The notes under the pieces are model-generated. The model made no database searches. It worked only from the letters and a program-made list of their open reading frames with translations, and had not been told where the DNA came from. Below, one piece after another: positions 1-8,828 of a DNA stretch of 64,000 nucleotides; position 1 is the first letter of the stretch; each line of letters opens with the position of its first letter. The stretch is from the NCBI GenBank assembly GCA_046290815.1, contig JBKBUF010000002.1:124001-188000 (forward strand), read 5' to 3'. Source of the stretch: JBKBUF01 sp046290815. Lineage in GTDB: Bacteria > Bacteroidota > Bacteroidia > Cytophagales > Cytophagaceae. Made by a program: the position numbers and the translations under genes.

Positions 1-200
1 AACAGAAAAAAGTAAATAGGAAAATGAAAGCTGTATCCGAGTTTGTTTTTCAGACTAATGTTCAAAATAAATGCCATTATAAAAAATCCTCCAATCCCCC
101 AGAAATAATGAAAGTTTATTTGGCTTAGTTTCGCCCAGGTTACAATAAGTATACTTAGTAAAACAGGCATAAATAAGCCTTTGATGACACGGAGGAGCAT
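1..200 (-). CDS. small membrane protein, 3' end beyond the window
   Basis: An open frame begins at an ATG whose first base is 200 and runs without a stop to base 1, so only the first 66 residues are visible. They begin MLLRVIKGLFMPVLLSILIV and carry two hydrophobic stretches (about residues 8-22 and 33-49) separated by a short polar turn, then a basic segment with KNKLGYSF. This is the pattern of a small integral inner-membrane protein. I do not recognise the family. It is transcribed in the same direction as the damaged YARHG gene upstream, with only a short repeat-containing spacer between them, so co-transcription is possible. Confidence 0.55.
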   Translation of the reverse strand, partial: MLLRVIKGLFMPVLLSILIVTWAKLSQINFHYFWGIGGFFIMAFILNISLKNKLGYSFHFPIYFFL

Positions 201-210
201 GTTAGTAATT

Positions 211-230
211 ATTGACTAATGACTATTGAC
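211..230. repeat. short ATTGACTAATGACT-type direct repeat
   Basis: The motif ATTGACTAATGACTATTGAC is made of three imperfect 7-bp copies of ATTGACT/AATGACT in the spacer between two minus-strand genes. It is one of several short-period repeats at gene boundaries in this window. Confidence 0.5.
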
Positions 231-246
231 TTTAAATTCTGCATTG

Positions 247-1079
247 TTACCTCCCATACGAATCATAATAATCCATATAGTAATCTTCGTAGTTATACAA
301 AAGATCAATGTTTTGTGCTTCTATGTCTGTCAACTGCTCTCTGATGTCAACACTCATAGGAATGTACCAGTCCTTACTCTCGAATATTCTTCTGATCTTT
401 AAATTGCTGAAGCTGTAACCATGACGTGCATAAATCTCGTTTCTTATCATTTCTATTTCTTCTGGCAGTAAATTTTCCACATCAGGAACTTCCAGGTACC
501 TGGTGGAGGCATTGGTGAAATCTCCAACCGTCGAATCATAGATAAACTCTCGTTTATTAAGCTTATACTCTTGGCTGCTGTAGTACTTTTGTAAGGCTTC
601 CATTTACCGTTTAATTCTTTTTTGTTTACATCAATGCTGAAATTAAACTCTCCGTCATACTGGTCGTCTCCGGGCTCGAACATATTTACCTGATATATTC
701 CGGTTGCAGTTTCTTTAATTGTTCCTTTAATAGGCCTGAAGTTTCCTGCGCATACACTATGGCCGAAAATGGAATCATTCTTTCTATAGGCAATAGCAAT
801 ATTGATTTTGTTTTTACCAAATGCCCCCACCCAGTAACCATACAATGGATTATCAGATCCATTTATTTTATAAATATTAGCTTCTATAGCTTTCTGAGAT
901 TCCGGTTTTTCCGGACCTATTTTTCGTGGGTCTTTGGTTAAAACTTTTTTTGCTTCAGCTTCATTTCTCACTGCTTCAGACTGATTTGTCTGACTATTCG
1001 AATTATCAGATGAATTACCTCCGCAGGAATATAAAAGTATAGCAAGAGATAAAAGTGGTAGTGATAAAAAATACTTCAT
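247..1079 (-). pseudogene. YARHG-domain lipoprotein, split by a frameshift
   Basis: Two overlapping minus-strand frames look like one broken gene. The upstream frame (1079 to 453) starts with a lipoprotein signal (MKYFLSLPLLSLAILLYSCGG, acylated Cys at about residue 19). It continues with a beta-rich region ending in KELNGKWKPYKS and then degenerates into an unrelated tail. The downstream frame (603 to 247) carries the YARHG domain: RNEIYARHGYSF, then WYIP and the acidic LTDIEAQNIDLL. The switch is in the -1 direction at a CAAAAG run near 585-592. One extra A there would give GKWKPYKKYYSSQEYKLNKREF, a smooth join into the YARHG part. The repaired protein would be about 276 residues, an outer or periplasmic lipoprotein of unknown role; YARHG domains are common in cell-wall-associated proteins. 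A recent mutation or a base-call error fits equally well. Confidence 0.75.
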
Positions 1080-1106
1080 AATTTTTTGGTAGATTAGAAC
1101 TCTAAT

Positions 1107-1757
1107 ATGTTAAAAATCCTCAATATATTAAAGTTTAAGACTCTACTTTTATTAACACTTGCATTTTTTACAGTGCTGATGGTAAGACTTACTATCCCCT
1201 ATTTCTCTTTTGATGATCACACTGCTTTTTTGAGGATTAAACAATGGATTATCCATAACTCTGTCTGGAAAACAGCTTTTTATGTGCATGTAATAAGCAG
1301 CTGCTTTACACTTTTGGCCGGATTTACACAGTTTTCAGGTAATTTTCTCAGGAAATACCCAATGCTCCATAGGTACCTTGGAAGACTAAATGGAGCAGTT
1401 ATTCTACTTTTATCCGGACCTTCAGGATTAATCATGGCATTGTATGCTAATGGTGGTTTACTATCACAATCTGCCTTTTTCATTTTAAGTATATTATGGC
1501 TGGCATTTACATATCTGGCATACCATTATGCACGTAGTGGTGATATACCCAGACACCGTAAATTTATGGTTAGAAGTTTTGCATTAACTTTATCTGCCAT
1601 CACTTTGCGGGGATGGAAGCTTTTAATTGTACTTGCCTTCCGTCCTCACCCCATGGATGCCTATACTTTGGTGGCATTTCTTGGGTGGATACCAAATTTG
1701 ATTATAGCAGAAATCTATATCAGAAAAGTAATAGAAAAGAGAAATGATCAGAAATAG
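1107..1757 (+). CDS. DUF2306 family membrane protein
   Basis: The 216-residue protein has about six to seven hydrophobic segments. It shows the DUF2306 signature features: a conserved His in the second helix region (YVHVISSC), LHRYLGRLNG in the middle, the polar loop RSGDIPRHRKFMVRSFALT, and a final segment with GWIPNLIIAEIYIRK. The biochemical function of DUF2306 is unknown; the His residues on facing helices suggest metal or haem binding, which is inference. The ATG at 1107 follows the divergent YARHG gene by 27 bases, so the two share a very short control region. Its 3' end overlaps the first possible start of the peptidase gene downstream, suggesting translational coupling. Confidence 0.8.
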   Translation: MLKILNILKFKTLLLLTLAFFTVLMVRLTIPYFSFDDHTAFLRIKQWIIHNSVWKTAFYVHVISSCFTLLAGFTQFSGNFLRKYPMLHRYLGRLNGAVILLLSGPSGLIMALYANGGLLSQSAFFILSILWLAFTYLAYHYARSGDIPRHRKFMVRSFALTLSAITLRGWKLLIVLAFRPHPMDAYTLVAFLGWIPNLIIAEIYIRKVIEKRNDQK

Positions 1758-2481
1758 TATGCATAAAATTACTTTGGTAATAATATTTATCCTGATTATA
1801 TCGGCCTGCGGACAGGATAACAGAACTCCAGAGCAACAAATGTCAGAAGCTGAAATTACACAAACTGATACTTCTGCTGTAGTAATCATTGATACTCCTG
1901 AAGAATTAAATCAATCTTCAGTAAGCTTGTCAGATTCTGATTTTGTAGTGATGAGTAAATATGCTTCCGGATTTTCTTATGATATGAAATATGCTACCGA
2001 GGACAATTTTCTTAAAAAGAAAGTTTATTCATGTAGTGAATGTTTGTTAAGAAAGGCTGTAGCTGACGCCCTGATTAAAGTGAACGAAGTATTTCGATCC
2101 ATGGGATACAGCATAAAATTTTATGATTGTTATCGTCCTGTTGATGTACAGAAAAAGATGTGGGAGATATATCCTGACGATCGATATGTTGGCAATCCCA
2201 ACAAATCAGGTTCGATTCATAACCGTGGAGGTGCAGTAGATATTACCTTGGTGGATGCAGAAGGAAATGAGCTCGACATGGGAACAGCCTTTGATCATTT
2301 CGGTGTAGAAGCCCACCATAAGTATTCTAATTTGCCTAAGGAAGTATTAGAAAATCGCAGGATATTAAAAGAAACAATGGAAGCGAATGGCTTCAGCTCA
2401 ATCACTTCCGAATGGTGGCATTACAACTATCAGGGAAGTAAAAAATATGCTTTGTCTAACTTTATGGTGGAATGTAAATAA
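1744..2481 (+). CDS. VanX-like D-alanyl-D-alanine dipeptidase lipoprotein (M15D)
   Basis: A zinc D,D-dipeptidase cleaving D-Ala-D-Ala, acting in the periplasm on peptidoglycan-derived dipeptides. All the M15D signatures are present. The pair R131-P132 in FYDCYRP is the substrate-binding Arg. SIHNRGGAVDIT supplies zinc ligands H159 and D166, and SEWWH supplies catalytic E223 and ligand H226. The N-terminus is a lipoprotein signal (IIFILIISAC, Cys22), so the enzyme is membrane-anchored rather than cytoplasmic as in vancomycin-resistant enterococci. The better start is the ATG at 1759 (MHKITLVIIF), because the one at 1744 lies inside the DUF2306 gene. No vanH/vanA-like ligase is nearby, so a role in wall recycling or nutrient scavenging is likelier than glycopeptide resistance. 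Confidence 0.9.
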   Translation: MIRNSMHKITLVIIFILIISACGQDNRTPEQQMSEAEITQTDTSAVVIIDTPEELNQSSVSLSDSDFVVMSKYASGFSYDMKYATEDNFLKKKVYSCSECLLRKAVADALIKVNEVFRSMGYSIKFYDCYRPVDVQKKMWEIYPDDRYVGNPNKSGSIHNRGGAVDITLVDAEGNELDMGTAFDHFGVEAHHKYSNLPKEVLENRRILKETMEANGFSSITSEWWHYNYQGSKKYALSNFMVECK

Positions 2482-2488
2482 GGTTTTT

Positions 2489-2956
2489 ATGAGACAGCTA
2501 ATAATTTGGGTTATCTCTTTATACAGCTTTTCCTCCTATGCCCAGGACGCTAATCCAAAAATTATTCATATAAATACTCATGGCACTTTTGTTAGTGATA
2601 CAACGAATTCTGAGGTTTCCGAAAACAAAAACAAAACCAACATGACTATAAGTGAAGGTGTTTTATCAGCCGAGGAGCATATAAATCTTAAACTGGATTC
2701 CACCGCTTTGATAGTACTTTCATTGGTAGAATCCGACACATCCAAGACAAGAAACTGGAATAATTATATCAAGTATAAAGACAAGACTTATTTAATTGTC
2801 ATCACTACCGGAGGGGAAAATTGTAAATAAGATTTCATGATGTATTTTTATGAGCAGTTGAAAAATTCAGATATCAAAGCTGCATATAACATGACAGTTG
2901 AAAAATTTAAGGATAAGTGCAGAGATTTGTTATATCATCTGCATACCCCTTTTTAG
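2489..2956 (+). pseudogene. decayed CHAT-protease domain with in-frame stop
   Basis: The frame opens at an ATG (2489) with a signal-like segment ending SSYAQ, stops with TAA at 2828-2830, and continues open in the same frame to 2956. Read through, it follows the C-terminal half of CHAT (caspase-like) domains. IIHINTHGTF matches the catalytic-His block HxxTHG. GVLSAEEHINLKLDSTALIVLSLVES matches GILTAxEISxLNL..LVVLSACET, with the catalytic Cys replaced. DFMMYFYEQLKNSDIKAAY after the stop matches the DFMxxFYxxL helix. The final HLHTPF stops just where CHAT domains read HPFYWAAF. The missing nucleophile, the internal stop and the lost TPR half indicate a dead relic. The first part alone (113 residues) could still be expressed as a small secreted protein. 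The identification rests on motif recall, not an alignment. Confidence 0.65.
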
Positions 2957-2983
2957 GTAAATTCAATACATAACAAAAATACT

Positions 2984-3439
2984 ATGGTTAAAACAAACTT
3001 ATGTTTTATTGGACTTCTATTAAGCCTGGTATTTATATTTAATTCCTGCTGTACCAAAAAAGACTGTGTTGACCTTGGCCTGGAATTTATTTTTCCGGAT
3101 ATGGATAAAGATGAAGTTGCTACGGGCTATATTGTTTCGTTTAACAAAAGTTCTAACTTTAATAATCCGTTAGACACAATATATTTTGATTACAATCATA
3201 AAATTTATGGTTTTCGTATATCAAATTTCAATGGCAAACCAGTAGAATCCTTAGATTTCAAAGTGATATTTCCAAATCCATTAGACCTTAGTTATGAAAT
3301 TACCGATGTTTCTATCAAGAAAGAGGTTTGCAATTCTGATTTTTTAAAATTGTTTCCATGCAACTATTATAAGAAAGCAAATAATTACAGGTTAAACGGT
3401 CAAATTCAAAACTCATTTAAAGTGTATATTCGAAAGTAA
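2984..3439 (+). CDS. hypothetical lipoprotein
   Basis: The 151-residue protein has a clear lipoprotein signal: a basic start (MVKTN), a hydrophobic core and a lipobox FNSCC near residues 20-23. The mature part is beta-rich, with several IYFDY/YGFRI-type strands, a conserved-looking VIFPNPLD and late Cys residues (VCNS, FPCNYY) that could form a disulfide. It is therefore probably a small periplasmic or outer-membrane-anchored domain. I do not recognise the family. It follows the CHAT relic by 27 bases on the same strand, with no obvious promoter of its own, and is separated from the next, convergent gene by a short AT-rich spacer. Confidence 0.7.
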   Translation: MVKTNLCFIGLLLSLVFIFNSCCTKKDCVDLGLEFIFPDMDKDEVATGYIVSFNKSSNFNNPLDTIYFDYNHKIYGFRISNFNGKPVESLDFKVIFPNPLDLSYEITDVSIKKEVCNSDFLKLFPCNYYKKANNYRLNGQIQNSFKVYIRK

Positions 3440-3511
3440 ACTGAAATCTTACTGCATATTATTCTGAAAATTCTCTAATTCTGTAAATTCTGATTCAGAC
3501 AATTTTTATAC

Positions 3512-3898
3512 TTAATAATAAATCGCTCCATAATAACCCTTGTATGCACCTATTGCTGAATTAGCTGTAGTGAACATAAGCCCGACCACAGCAAGCCAAA
3601 GGCCTAATCTGGCGTTTTTCATAAGTGGATTGGCCAGGTCTTTCACACCATATCCTATACCGATAAGCGCAATTGGAAACCCTATTAGAGGCAGCAGCCA
3701 GGAAATCAAAGATATTAAGCCTAAAATGAAAGCCAGGCTATACTGTCTTTGTCCCATAGATACATCAGAAGAATGCATTTCCGGATTTGAGGGAGAACCT
3801 GAATTTACCGCGGTAGATCCTGCCGGTCTTGGTCTTGAAATATATGCAGCCATTACCGTAGCAATAGCTGCTATTAGTGCTGATACAATAGTTGACAT
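3512..3898 (-). CDS. small DUF4190-like membrane protein
   Basis: A 128-residue membrane protein with three hydrophobic regions: an N-terminal helix (STIVSALIAAIATVMAAYI), and a helical hairpin formed by SLAFILGLISLISWLLPLIGFPIALIGIGYG and LGLWLAVVGLMFTTANSAIGAYKG. The Gly-rich pair of helices joined by a short loop resembles DUF4190-type proteins, of unknown function. A frame on the opposite strand is open over the same bases, but its translation has no coherent domain. The minus-strand product has a sensible topology and a start followed by small residues, so I prefer it. The gene lies alone between convergent and divergent neighbours. Confidence 0.65.
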   Translation of the reverse strand: MSTIVSALIAAIATVMAAYISRPRPAGSTAVNSGSPSNPEMHSSDVSMGQRQYSLAFILGLISLISWLLPLIGFPIALIGIGYGVKDLANPLMKNARLGLWLAVVGLMFTTANSAIGAYKGYYGAIYY

Positions 3899-4012
3899 AT
3901 AAATTAGCCGGTTAAATGTGCCGGATAAACAGGCTTTGGTTGGAAGTGTTTATTAAATATTTAAAAACAATTTTAGTTAGTGATGGTTTGTTGAAATTAA
4001 AATAAACAACCC

Positions 4013-5614
4013 ATGAAAAAGAAAATTCTACTTTCATTCTTTACGGTTATATTCGTCCGGACCCTGCAGGCACAGCCTGTGCAAATTCATGAATCTGAAA
4101 CCAAAATTCAAAATGTACAAAACTTACTAAATACACATTTGTATTTCACTAAGGGTATTGAACTTTGGGAATCCAATGGCACTGCTTCAGAAACCCGTAA
4201 AATCGGCGACCTGGATTACCCTCCGGTACAAATTATTACTACTGATAAAGTGTATATTATAACACATACAGGTTCATTATTCAATCTATGGGCATATGAC
4301 ACTCATACTTCAGGCACACCTGAACTTGTATTATTGAAAAGCTTCAGTCAATTTCATCTTGACCCTCAGAATGAATATAAAATCCATTTTACTTTCTTCA
4401 GGGATGCAAGTTTCTTTATTGCCGACGATGGTTCCAGCGGAATGGAAATATGGAGAACAATAGGTACACCCGAAGGAACGGTTTTATTAAATGATCTGAA
4501 CCCTGGCGCCTCAGGTAGTAATCCATTAGCGCTTATTGCCGATCATGACAACGCTATGTATTTTGTTGCTTTAGGAAAGGTATACAGGTCCAGTGGTGAC
4601 GGAGCCCCTGTTGTTGTACAGGATTTCAGCACCTTGAATACCTCAATGAAAACATATCATGCCCTACCCTTCCTGTCCATAGTCGATAATGATTTATTAA
4701 TGGCCGCTGCTTTGTTTGACACCGGTACCAACGAAGAATCCATTACATTATGGAGGCGAGATGATATTTTGGAGACAACCAGCCAATATGCAACTATTCC
4801 TGGTTATACTGGAGTAAGAAACTTTAAGTTTAACTTTATATCAGTATATGAAACTGCTTCCGTACATGACGCCCTATGGATAACTGACGGAACCAGTGAT
4901 GGAACAAAACAGCTGGCCGCTTCACTTGGTTTAGATGCCAATATATACCAATACCAATTCGTAGAACCTGGAAAAATTGCCTTTACCACCTATCAGCAGG
5001 GCGGCGTTAGCTTATGGTTATCGGACGGAACTCCTGATGGAACCTTCTTATTTAAAACCTTAAATGCCTATAATGCAAACGACCGTTTGATCCGCTCTGT
5101 AGGTGACAAAATATTTTTTGCTGATAATGGAACCTTTTCAGGTATGTCGGGCAACGGAATTGATGATTTTGAATTATGGCAAAGTGATTTGACTTTATCG
5201 GGAACATCTATGCTTAAAAATATTACTCCTGCCGATGATTCATTTTTTGGTTCTGACAACCTGACCTATTTCAAAGATGCTTTGGTATTCACTACAGGAG
5301 ATGGTATAGCAACTGACCAAGATACATATATACTTTGGAGGTATAATCAACCATTTCTTGAACCTGTAATTACCGGTTCGGTAAGTTTAAACAAGAAACC
5401 TGTTATTTTTCCAAACCCCTGTGAGAGTTATTTATTGTTTGAGAATAATAATAGCAATTCCATCAGAATTTCAGATATATATGGAAGAGAAGTCTATAGT
5501 CAGTCAAATTTGTCTCAGGGATTAAACAATATCAATATAGAAGATCTTTCCCCCGGATTATATTTTATTTCTGTCGATGAGTCAGGTGATATAGTAAAAC
5601 TGAGAAAGCAATAA
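4013..5614 (+). CDS. T9SS-exported ELWxxDGT repeat protein
   Basis: A 533-residue secreted protein. The signal peptide ends RTLQAQP. The body is a beta-propeller-like array of the ELWxxDGT repeat family, with copies seen as ELWESNGTASET, EIWRTIGTPEGT, LWITDGTSDGT, LWLSDGTPDGT and ELWQSDLTLSGT at intervals of roughly 50-110 residues. The last 80 residues form a type A T9SS sorting domain: VIFPNPCESYL, then ISDIYGREVY, then LSPGLYFISV and a basic KLRKQ end. The export signal directs the protein across the outer membrane through T9SS and to the surface or medium. The function of ELWxxDGT proteins is unknown; adhesion or carbohydrate recognition is inference. A strong hairpin terminator follows the stop immediately. 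Confidence 0.85.
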   Translation: MKKKILLSFFTVIFVRTLQAQPVQIHESETKIQNVQNLLNTHLYFTKGIELWESNGTASETRKIGDLDYPPVQIITTDKVYIITHTGSLFNLWAYDTHTSGTPELVLLKSFSQFHLDPQNEYKIHFTFFRDASFFIADDGSSGMEIWRTIGTPEGTVLLNDLNPGASGSNPLALIADHDNAMYFVALGKVYRSSGDGAPVVVQDFSTLNTSMKTYHALPFLSIVDNDLLMAAALFDTGTNEESITLWRRDDILETTSQYATIPGYTGVRNFKFNFISVYETASVHDALWITDGTSDGTKQLAASLGLDANIYQYQFVEPGKIAFTTYQQGGVSLWLSDGTPDGTFLFKTLNAYNANDRLIRSVGDKIFFADNGTFSGMSGNGIDDFELWQSDLTLSGTSMLKNITPADDSFFGSDNLTYFKDALVFTTGDGIATDQDTYILWRYNQPFLEPVITGSVSLNKKPVIFPNPCESYLLFENNNSNSIRISDIYGREVYSQSNLSQGLNNINIEDLSPGLYFISVDESGDIVKLRKQ

Positions 5615-5620
5615 AAAAAC

Positions 5621-5651
5621 CACCCTGTCAGGGTACCACCCTGACAGGGTG
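5621..5651. terminator. shared terminator of convergent genes
   Basis: A perfect 13-bp stem CACCCTGTCAGGG (5621-5633) and its complement (5639-5651) with a 5-base loop. On the minus strand the stem is followed by one G and a run of seven T, as for an intrinsic terminator of selO. On the plus strand it closes the ELWxxDGT gene, which stops seven bases before it. Confidence 0.85.
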
Positions 5652-7208
5652 TTAACTGCTGCAAGAAAGCATTGAACAACCAGCTTTTTGAGTAGCCCAA
5701 TCGGGTCTTTTCGCAAAAAATTCCGGAAATTTATCCGAATAAGGGTCCTTTATTGCTTCCTGTAATTTAAGAAACAGAGTGTCTATCCCACTTTCCATTT
5801 CCTCAATTGCCTGATGGAGTAAATAATTTCTTAATACAAAATGAGGATTATTTCTACGCATAAGTTCCCTTGACTTTTCTCTGCTGATGGAGTTAGTCTC
5901 TAACCTTTTATAATAAAGTTGTAGCCAATTGAATAAACTTTCGGACAATTCATCTGATATATCAGAGTAAAAGCTTTTATTGAAATATCTTATTATCGTT
6001 TCTCTGTCCGGAATTCCTTCAGGTATTTCACAAAGCAGTCGGTAAAAAATAGTCATATCCGGATGGATCGACACAAGAACTTTTTCCAGTTGAATGATAA
6101 GATCTACATCCTCTTCTCTTAAATTATCCAAACCTAGTTTGTTACTCATCATCCTGTAATACTTATTCCAGTATAAGTCAACATAAGATTCAAGGACTTT
6201 TACCAACGGATCTGTTTCCGGAAATAAAGGAGCTATTGCATTAGCCAGACAACTAAGATTCCAGTAAGCAATTGAAGGCTGCTTCCCAAATGCATATCTT
6301 CTTCCGGGAAGATCAGTTGTGTTGGGAGTAAAATTCAAATCATAATGATCTAAAAAAGAATAAGGACCGTAATCAATTGTAAGTCCAAATACAGACATAT
6401 TATCCGTGTTCATTACTCCATGCACAAATCCTACCCTTTGCCACTCGGTCATTAGATGGGCAGTAAGCTCAACTACTTCTGCAAACCAGTTCAGATATAT
6501 ATTTTCTTCCGGAATCTGAGGGAAAAATTTATTAATAGTCCACTCAACAAGCATTTTCAGATTTTCTGTTTCCTGTCTGGATGCTAACATTTCAAAATTT
6601 CCAAATCTTAAAAATGATGGTGCTACTCTCATCACAATAGCTCCTGGTTCATAAGCAGCGTTGCCATTGTAAAACATATCCCTTACTACCTGATCCCCTG
6701 TTGAAACCAAACTTAAAGCTCTGGTAGTTGGTACACCAAGGTAATGCATGGCTTCGCTCATTAAAAATTCTCTTAACGAAGATCTTAACACTGCCCTTCC
6801 GTCCGATCTTCTTGAGTATGGAGTCGGCCCTGCCCCTTTAAGCTGTAGTTCAAAAGAACCTTTTCCTGTATTCCACTCTCCTAATGTTATTGCTCTGCCA
6901 TCACCCAATTGTCCGGCCCAGTTACCAAACTGATGTCCTGCATAACAGGCAGCATAGGGAACCATCGTTTCAGTTATAAGATTGCCGGCGAGTATAGCCA
7001 CATCCTTTTCATCTGGATATGCTATCCCGAGTTGATCTGCAAGTGCTTGTGACCAGGCTAACAAAGTCGGCTGGCTAACGGGAGTAGGAACAGCTTTGCT
7101 GTATAAAAATCCTGGCGTTTGTCTTGATGTCAGGTTACCTGTATGATCACCTTTAAAAAAACTAACAAAGTCTTTATTATATATTTTCTGATGTAAATGC
7201 TCCCCCAT
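5652..7208 (-). CDS. selO: protein adenylyltransferase SelO (YdiU/UPF0061)
   Basis: A pseudokinase-fold enzyme that transfers AMP from ATP to Ser, Thr or Tyr of target proteins; family members act in redox homeostasis. The 518-residue length is typical. Family blocks are intact: AGHQFGNWAGQLGDGRA (about 90-106), LKGAGPTPYSRRSDGRAVLRSS (123-144), HGVMNTDN (273-280) with the metal-binding Asn/Asp region, and IDYGPYSFLD (288-297). The C-terminus GCSMLSCSS keeps the conserved CSS-type tail, with Cys where animal SelO has selenocysteine. The start chosen (MGEHLHQKIYNKDF) is the first ATG. It has no signal peptide and is presumably cytoplasmic. It stands alone, with its own terminator downstream. 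Confidence 0.95.
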   Translation of the reverse strand: MGEHLHQKIYNKDFVSFFKGDHTGNLTSRQTPGFLYSKAVPTPVSQPTLLAWSQALADQLGIAYPDEKDVAILAGNLITETMVPYAACYAGHQFGNWAGQLGDGRAITLGEWNTGKGSFELQLKGAGPTPYSRRSDGRAVLRSSLREFLMSEAMHYLGVPTTRALSLVSTGDQVVRDMFYNGNAAYEPGAIVMRVAPSFLRFGNFEMLASRQETENLKMLVEWTINKFFPQIPEENIYLNWFAEVVELTAHLMTEWQRVGFVHGVMNTDNMSVFGLTIDYGPYSFLDHYDLNFTPNTTDLPGRRYAFGKQPSIAYWNLSCLANAIAPLFPETDPLVKVLESYVDLYWNKYYRMMSNKLGLDNLREEDVDLIIQLEKVLVSIHPDMTIFYRLLCEIPEGIPDRETIIRYFNKSFYSDISDELSESLFNWLQLYYKRLETNSISREKSRELMRRNNPHFVLRNYLLHQAIEEMESGIDTLFLKLQEAIKDPYSDKFPEFFAKRPDWATQKAGCSMLSCSS

Positions 7209-7413
7209 GATATTATATTATTAAATAATAAAACAATTAATAAATTGAAAAAATTACCAGGACTGTAAAATTAATCATTAAATCCACACTTTCGCTTATG
7301 TTTGTCTGCAGCAGGAATGTAATGTCTGAAATTGAGTTGAATTTTTCCTATTATTTTATAAATTGTGGTACTAAATTTTAAACTAATTAACCTAATTAAA
7401 CCCAGTCTGATTT

Positions 7414-8703
7414 ATGAAAAGGATAATTACTATATTTTCGCTAAGTTTCTCCTTTTTATTCAACTTTAATACAAGTGCTCAGGTACAATCCAACGCTCTA
7501 TTCACAGTGGATGCAGTGTTACTTCAGAACATCGGAAGTCCATGGGGAATGGCATTCATAAATAGTGATACCCTGCTTTTTACCGAAAAGACGGGTAAGC
7601 TGTGGAGATATCGTATTTCCACCAACACCACCACTGAAATTACCGGGTTACCAACAATAGTAAATCATGGCCAGGGAGGATTACTGGATATAGCCTTACA
7701 TCCCGATTTCGCGACAAACAATCTGGTTTATCTTTCCTACAGCATAAATGCTACCGGAGGACAAACTACAGCTCTAGGACGAGGCACTCTTGTAAATAAT
7801 CAATTGCAGAATTTCACAGAACTATTCAGAGCATTACCTGTCGTTAATTCCGGAGTACACTTTGGTAGCAGAATAGCCTTTGATCACGAAAAACGTCTAT
7901 ACTTGTCTGTAGGTGACAGAGGGCATCAGGATTATGCTCAGGACTTAAATACGCACATGGGAAGTATCATCAGATTGAATGACGATGGAACTGTACCTGC
8001 TGACAATCCGTTCGTTGGCGTCGCTAATACTAAACCGGAAATTTATTCCTATGGTCACAGAAATATTCAGGGAATGGTTTATGATTATCAGAACAACAAA
8101 TTATATGCACATGAGCACGGCCCCAGAGGTGGAGATGAGTTAAATGTGATAACCAAAGGAGGCAATTACGGTTGGCCTGCCATCACATATGGTATAAACT
8201 ATGACGGAACTCCTATTACAGATAAAACAGAACAGGAAGGAATGGAGCAGCCAATTACCTACTGGACCCCTTCCATAGCTCCAAGTGGGTTGACCATAAT
8301 CAAACGGAATACTGCAGGCAACCAATTGCAATTTCTTCTCGGTGCACTGGCGGGACAACATTTACACTACCTGCATGTTGAAAACAATGCTGTGATTTCA
8401 TCATCAAGGAGCCTTCAGGGATATGCAAGAATCAGAGATGTAAGACAGGCACCAAATGGATTTATATATGCTCTTACCGAATCGCCTAACAGACTTGTGC
8501 GCCTGCAGGCAACTGGTTTGCTTTCATCGCCATCTGGTGCCCTTCATATTAACAGCAGTATTCTATTCCCTAATCCATCGGAGAAAACCGGAACGCTGAA
8601 GTTCTTTGTGCCAGTTCAGCAAAACGTCGAGATAAAAATCCTTTCAGTAAGTGGTGAAGTTATGCATACACTTACAAACCATGTACCAGCCCGGCGAACA
8701 TGA
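7414..8703 (+). CDS. PQQ-type sugar dehydrogenase, T9SS tail frameshifted
   Basis: A secreted six-bladed propeller of the glucose/sorbosone dehydrogenase (GSDH) family, predicted to oxidise sugars outside the cytoplasm with PQQ as cofactor. The signal peptide ends FNTSAQ. GSDH blocks include IGSPWGMAF, a GGLLDIALHPDF strand, VHFGSRIAFD, YSYGHRNIQGMVYD and the active-site HGPRGGDELN, followed by KGGNYGWP. A sorting domain begins at SILFPNPSEKTGTLKFF, but the frame ends after NHVPARRT at 8703. The +1 frame goes on to 8797 with MYQPGEHELFINSELDKG and IYFIEVIKG, exactly the missing half of a type A T9SS domain. One surplus C near 8680-8690 explains it. As read, export would fail or be altered. 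Confidence 0.85.
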   Translation: MKRIITIFSLSFSFLFNFNTSAQVQSNALFTVDAVLLQNIGSPWGMAFINSDTLLFTEKTGKLWRYRISTNTTTEITGLPTIVNHGQGGLLDIALHPDFATNNLVYLSYSINATGGQTTALGRGTLVNNQLQNFTELFRALPVVNSGVHFGSRIAFDHEKRLYLSVGDRGHQDYAQDLNTHMGSIIRLNDDGTVPADNPFVGVANTKPEIYSYGHRNIQGMVYDYQNNKLYAHEHGPRGGDELNVITKGGNYGWPAITYGINYDGTPITDKTEQEGMEQPITYWTPSIAPSGLTIIKRNTAGNQLQFLLGALAGQHLHYLHVENNAVISSSRSLQGYARIRDVRQAPNGFIYALTESPNRLVRLQATGLLSSPSGALHINSSILFPNPSEKTGTLKFFVPVQQNVEIKILSVSGEVMHTLTNHVPARRT

Positions 8704-8828
8704 ACTGTTTATCAATTCTGAACTGGATAAAGGAATTTACTTTATTGAGGTAATTAAAGGTAATGAGAAGGAAATGGTGAAGTGGGTGAAGATGTAAAAT
8801 ATAAGTAAATTTCCCATCAGGTATTAAT

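Noticed and set aside
1744..2481. Glycopeptide-resistance cassette around the VanX-like gene
   Set aside because: No ligase, VanH, VanR or VanS homologue is near, and the enzyme is a lipoprotein; wall recycling is likelier.
3540..3902. Plus-strand frame opposite the small DUF4190-like gene
   Set aside because: The translation lacks a sensible topology or signal, while the minus strand gives a coherent membrane protein.
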